Origin: a virus
Strand: one strand, 5' to 3'
Length of the DNA stretch: 64,000 nt
Virus record (IMG/VR): IMGVR_UViG_3300009103_000017
Span: 1 to 64,000 of that record
Shown here: positions 61,121 to 64,000 of the stretch, piece after piece
Layout: every line of letters starts with the position of its first letter
Numbering within the stretch: the stretch's first letter is position 1
Notes under the pieces: model-generated
The model's database searches: none
Told to the model about the DNA's origin: nothing
Seen by the model: the letters and a program-made list of their open reading frames with translations, nothing else
Translations under genes and position numbers: made by a program

Positions 61121-64000
61121 TTGCAAACAGAAACCACAAATAAAGAAACAACACTTCAAGAAATCGGGCCCGCCGAGCGGCCCGCGCCCGGGACCATAAA
61201 GCCAGCTGCTGTTCGGACGTGGGCCCATATAAAAAAGTTTTTTAAGTTCATTGGCATGGCCACCAAAGAAACATTTGGCGCTGATGGCAGTTTAGCTAAG
61301 GTACAGGATAGATGGGGCAAGGGCCAGTTTAATGAAAGTGGAATCTATAATTATATTATAGAAAATTATGGTGCCAGTAGTGGATATAAATATTGTGATG
61401 ATAAGACGGAGGTGTGCAAACCAACTGAAGCCTTTGATAAAGCGGAATCTATTTTCTTAAAATTAACTGGTCCAGTTAATTTTAATTTTAAAAGGGCTAT
61501 AGTCCTTGATCCCAAAATGAAAAAACCGCTTAGAACTCAGTATTCAGCAAGACTTGAAATATTTCAAGATATTGCGAGAATAAGGGATACGCTGCATGCA
61601 AAAGTGCAGGCAGCAATCATGAAAGAAATAGCCCTTTTGCTCAAAAAAGCAATTGAGACGCCGAGAGCAAGAGAGGTACGAATAAGATTCCCCACTATAA
61701 ATTTAAAGAATACAGAAGACAGAAAGTCTAATAAATTTCGTCTTCCGGCGATAGAAACTGAAGATCAGGATTGCCCAGACTGTCACGAACAGCCTTCTCA
61801 AAAAAACAAACCCAAAGATTATAATCAAATGGGGGCCCTTGAGAGTATTTTTTTTGGACCTAATGTGACATCAAATATTAAATCCCGCATAATAAAAAAT
61901 ATTCAAAATGAAGTTTTCTTTTCTTTGGGAAACAAAATCAAATCCCTTAGAATTTTAGAAAAAGATGAAATCAAAGAAGGACTGATGTATGTTAAGTGGG
62001 ACAATAATAAAATTCTCTCTAAGGAAGAAAAGGGTGCTTTAAGGTGGTGGGCGATCGAAAGGAAAGTACACTCCTATATTGATAATAGCTTGAAGAAGGT
62101 TTACGAAATAATTTCTCAAGGAGCAAGAGAAGGGGGGGTCTCCAACAAGCACATTAGTGCATCTGGCATGTCAAAACAGCAAATAACCGCTCAAAGAATT
62201 TTTGAAAGAATGACTCTCGGAGGAAAACCATATGAACTGCAGAGTTTCAACAAAGAGGGAGATGTATTTCAGCTTGAATATTATTGGAATTTTATAAAAC
62301 TACAAACTAAACCTTCTCTTGCCGGCTGGGTTCCGAAAAGAGATCGTATAAAGAAGTTAGCAAGAGCTCAAGCTCGAATTATGAAAGCACTCAACATAGC
62401 GGAAGACGCCTCATCGAATATGATTGGAATCCTCAACAACCTTTATATGTTAGTGTTTCTTTTCACTGGGAGTGTCGTTTGGCTGCAGGGTCCTAGGGTC
62501 GGCGCGACTTATCATGTTGGAAGACATGCAATCCGCGGCGCTGGGCGCCCAGGCTTTCAAATGCTTGTAAAACCAACAAGCAGGTTTGATGTCGCGATGT
62601 CTCCAATGTCATGGCTTTTCGGCCCTCGCGCGACACTCATCAAATTAAATGATAGCTGGAAGGCCATTATGTTAGCTGATTTTGTATTCGGCGGCGCGGC
62701 TTATAGTTTTTGGACGGATTTTGATAAAGTTCTTCCTAACTTTGAATTTTTAGTCCGTAGTTTTGAGAAAAATGCAAGAAATTTTTATCAAAGTTGCAAT
62801 AAAGATAAATGCGATGAAAATCTTAAAAATTTATTAAGATCTGATCATAGAAAAATTTTACAAACACAAAAAAGATTGCTAGAGATTGTTATAGCAGAAA
62901 AATTATCTGATATTGATTTCAAGCCTTTGCCTTCTGGGACCGGATTGGGTAGTGTGGACTCAATCGATGAGCTTGTACGCCTCCGCGGCCCAGATGAAAT
63001 TATAGGAAAATTGAAAGAAACACTAACATTGTGGAGAAAGCTACGAAAAATGGGCGCTGATCAATTAAAGCTTCCTAAATCAAAATACCGCGGTGGCGTT
63101 CATGATAGTAAATTTGAAAAACCAATGAAAGAAAGCAATTGCCCCAAATATATTGGAAATCTCGATGACATACCTGCGGAAATTAAAGTCGATTTAAAAA
63201 AAACTGGCCATTGCCCACACGAATATCGTAAAACTCTGGCTAATGCAGGTGAAAATTACATTTCCTCTTTGTATGGAAAAGGCACTCTAGAAATATACCC
63301 TAATCAGCCCGGGCGCTGGGGTACTATAATGAACTCTTTTAGACTGACGTCAGCAGATGACCGCTCGGTGACTTCCTATAAATCTGGAGATTTGAGATTC
63401 ATGTTTATTAATTTTGATTTTATAGCTAAGTCATTCACCCAACATTATTTACTCGATGAACGATGGCATATTCTAGTATTAAATGAAAAAAACGGCAGAT
63501 TTTTGATGATAGCAGGTGAGGAGGGCGACGCCGTTGTTATTCCTAAGCGAACTCAAGAGATGTTAGAGGCGGCCATGAAATTGCCCGACGCGGCTTTCGA
63601 CAAAATAAAGAATACTCTAGATAGATCTGAACATGTAAACAGGTCCATTTTAGGGGCCATCGGTAGCCGGCTAAAGAAGTTTAGAGATGACATCGGTAAA
63701 TTATCGGCATTGTCACCGACTAGTCGCTCGATTATAGAAGCAGTGAATTGGTCTGATCAACAGTTTAAGTTGAATGCAAATGCCATTGTAGCTTTAAATT
63801 ATTTGAGAAGAAACAAGGGAAATGAGGAAAATTTTAGAAGCGTATCTTATTTACATGATTTTAGCTGGAAGATGGGTCGCGAATGGGGTATTTATCGCCC
63901 AGGTAGACCCGGAGGGCCCGGAGCCGGCGGCAGTACGCAAGGAACAGGGGGGCGCGCCTCCACTGGCAGCAATATAACCGGGATGGATCTGATCCAGAAG
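61121..64000 (+). CDS. Very large protein, incomplete at the window end
   Basis: Open without a stop from TTG 61121 to the last base (960 codons visible); an internal ATG at 61255 is an alternative start. Visible: an initial Pro-rich segment, CPDCHEQ (about residue 220) offering a CxxC, helical charged regions, one hydrophobic stretch (NNLYMLVFLFTGSVVWL) near residue 440, and a Gly-rich end of the visible part (GRPGGPGAGGSTQGTGG). No enzyme motif recognised. Likely a giant virion protein. Confidence 0.6.
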   Translation, partial: MQTETTNKETTLQEIGPAERPAPGTIKPAAVRTWAHIKKFFKFIGMATKETFGADGSLAKVQDRWGKGQFNESGIYNYIIENYGASSGYKYCDDKTEVCKPTEAFDKAESIFLKLTGPVNFNFKRAIVLDPKMKKPLRTQYSARLEIFQDIARIRDTLHAKVQAAIMKEIALLLKKAIETPRAREVRIRFPTINLKNTEDRKSNKFRLPAIETEDQDCPDCHEQPSQKNKPKDYNQMGALESIFFGPNVTSNIKSRIIKNIQNEVFFSLGNKIKSLRILEKDEIKEGLMYVKWDNNKILSKEEKGALRWWAIERKVHSYIDNSLKKVYEIISQGAREGGVSNKHISASGMSKQQITAQRIFERMTLGGKPYELQSFNKEGDVFQLEYYWNFIKLQTKPSLAGWVPKRDRIKKLARAQARIMKALNIAEDASSNMIGILNNLYMLVFLFTGSVVWLQGPRVGATYHVGRHAIRGAGRPGFQMLVKPTSRFDVAMSPMSWLFGPRATLIKLNDSWKAIMLADFVFGGAAYSFWTDFDKVLPNFEFLVRSFEKNARNFYQSCNKDKCDENLKNLLRSDHRKILQTQKRLLEIVIAEKLSDIDFKPLPSGTGLGSVDSIDELVRLRGPDEIIGKLKETLTLWRKLRKMGADQLKLPKSKYRGGVHDSKFEKPMKESNCPKYIGNLDDIPAEIKVDLKKTGHCPHEYRKTLANAGENYISSLYGKGTLEIYPNQPGRWGTIMNSFRLTSADDRSVTSYKSGDLRFMFINFDFIAKSFTQHYLLDERWHILVLNEKNGRFLMIAGEEGDAVVIPKRTQEMLEAAMKLPDAAFDKIKNTLDRSEHVNRSILGAIGSRLKKFRDDIGKLSALSPTSRSIIEAVNWSDQQFKLNANAIVALNYLRRNKGNEENFRSVSYLHDFSWKMGREWGIYRPGRPGGPGAGGSTQGTGGRASTGSNITGMDLIQK

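Overview
The window looks like a 64 kb stretch of a large tailed-phage genome (T4-like in gene content, probably a myovirus). Every gene I can support lies on the plus strand. The DNA is AT-rich, and sigma70-type promoters (TTGACW, 17 bp, TATAAT-like) recur throughout. Lipoprotein signals suggest a Gram-negative host. A MopE-like 'DNDCDG' repeat lipoprotein resembles proteins common in Myxococcota and Bradymonadota, so a host from that side of the tree is possible but unproven. No integrase, transposase or CRISPR array was seen.

Layout. 1-5.6 kb: virion genes, probably baseplate or tail, including a LysM-like gp53-type protein. 5.6-13.8 kb: replication and recombination, with a minimal family A polymerase, a divergent FtsZ/tubulin-like protein, a gp32-like ssDNA-binding protein, UvsX/RecA, a 5'-3' exonuclease, a DnaB-type helicase and a B12-dependent ribonucleotide reductase. 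13.8-23.6 kb: GroES, a von Willebrand/MopE lipoprotein, a sugar-nucleotidyltransferase-like protein, a family C replicative polymerase (DnaE-like), dUTPase, IMPDH/GMP reductase and a mini sigma region-4 protein. 23.6-29.1 kb: an acidic protein with a tag-like N-terminus, ClpP, a large unknown protein and GroEL. 29-38.7 kb: many small genes (glutaredoxin, Smr, IscA/HesB, a zinc-knuckle protein). 38.7-41.1 kb: a MoxR AAA+ ATPase and a VWA/metallopeptidase partner. 41.1-43.6 kb: a fatty-acid-hydroxylase-like protein and small genes.

43.1-48.6 kb is the most striking accessory region. It holds more than 20 tandem paralogous genes for roughly 55-85 residue proteins that begin M/V-K-V-G-D-L-V and mostly end V-I-S-E-S-R. 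Neighbours usually overlap by 14 nt, and the same repeated DNA encodes the end of one protein and the start of the next in another frame. Three tRNA genes (Arg, Pro, Leu) sit inside the array at a junction and a tRNA-Lys closes it. The same small domain appears elsewhere alone or fused to Smr, CCHC zinc-knuckle and other modules. 48.6-50.1 kb carries a candidate complete type II restriction-modification pair (MvaI/BcnI-like nuclease plus SPPY methyltransferase).

50-55.8 kb contains short operons, each behind its own strong promoter, and two notable non-coding zones. The first is a roughly 500-nt candidate structured RNA (about 51.79-52.32 kb) closed by long-range helices, resembling in size and setting the GOLLD/ROOL class of phage RNAs. 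The second is a region of about 1 kb with dispersed TGTAGG/CCTACA words and long inverted repeats (54.5-55.75 kb) that could be an origin. 55.8-64 kb returns to virion or lysis genes: several proteins share short N-terminal tags (MKITKKYL..LI.EE or MKLIMENW) reminiscent of the T4 capsid-targeting sequence, including an SGNH hydrolase and a PGRP/T7-type amidase. The window ends inside a very large open frame.

All functional calls come from reading motifs by eye; no database search was run.
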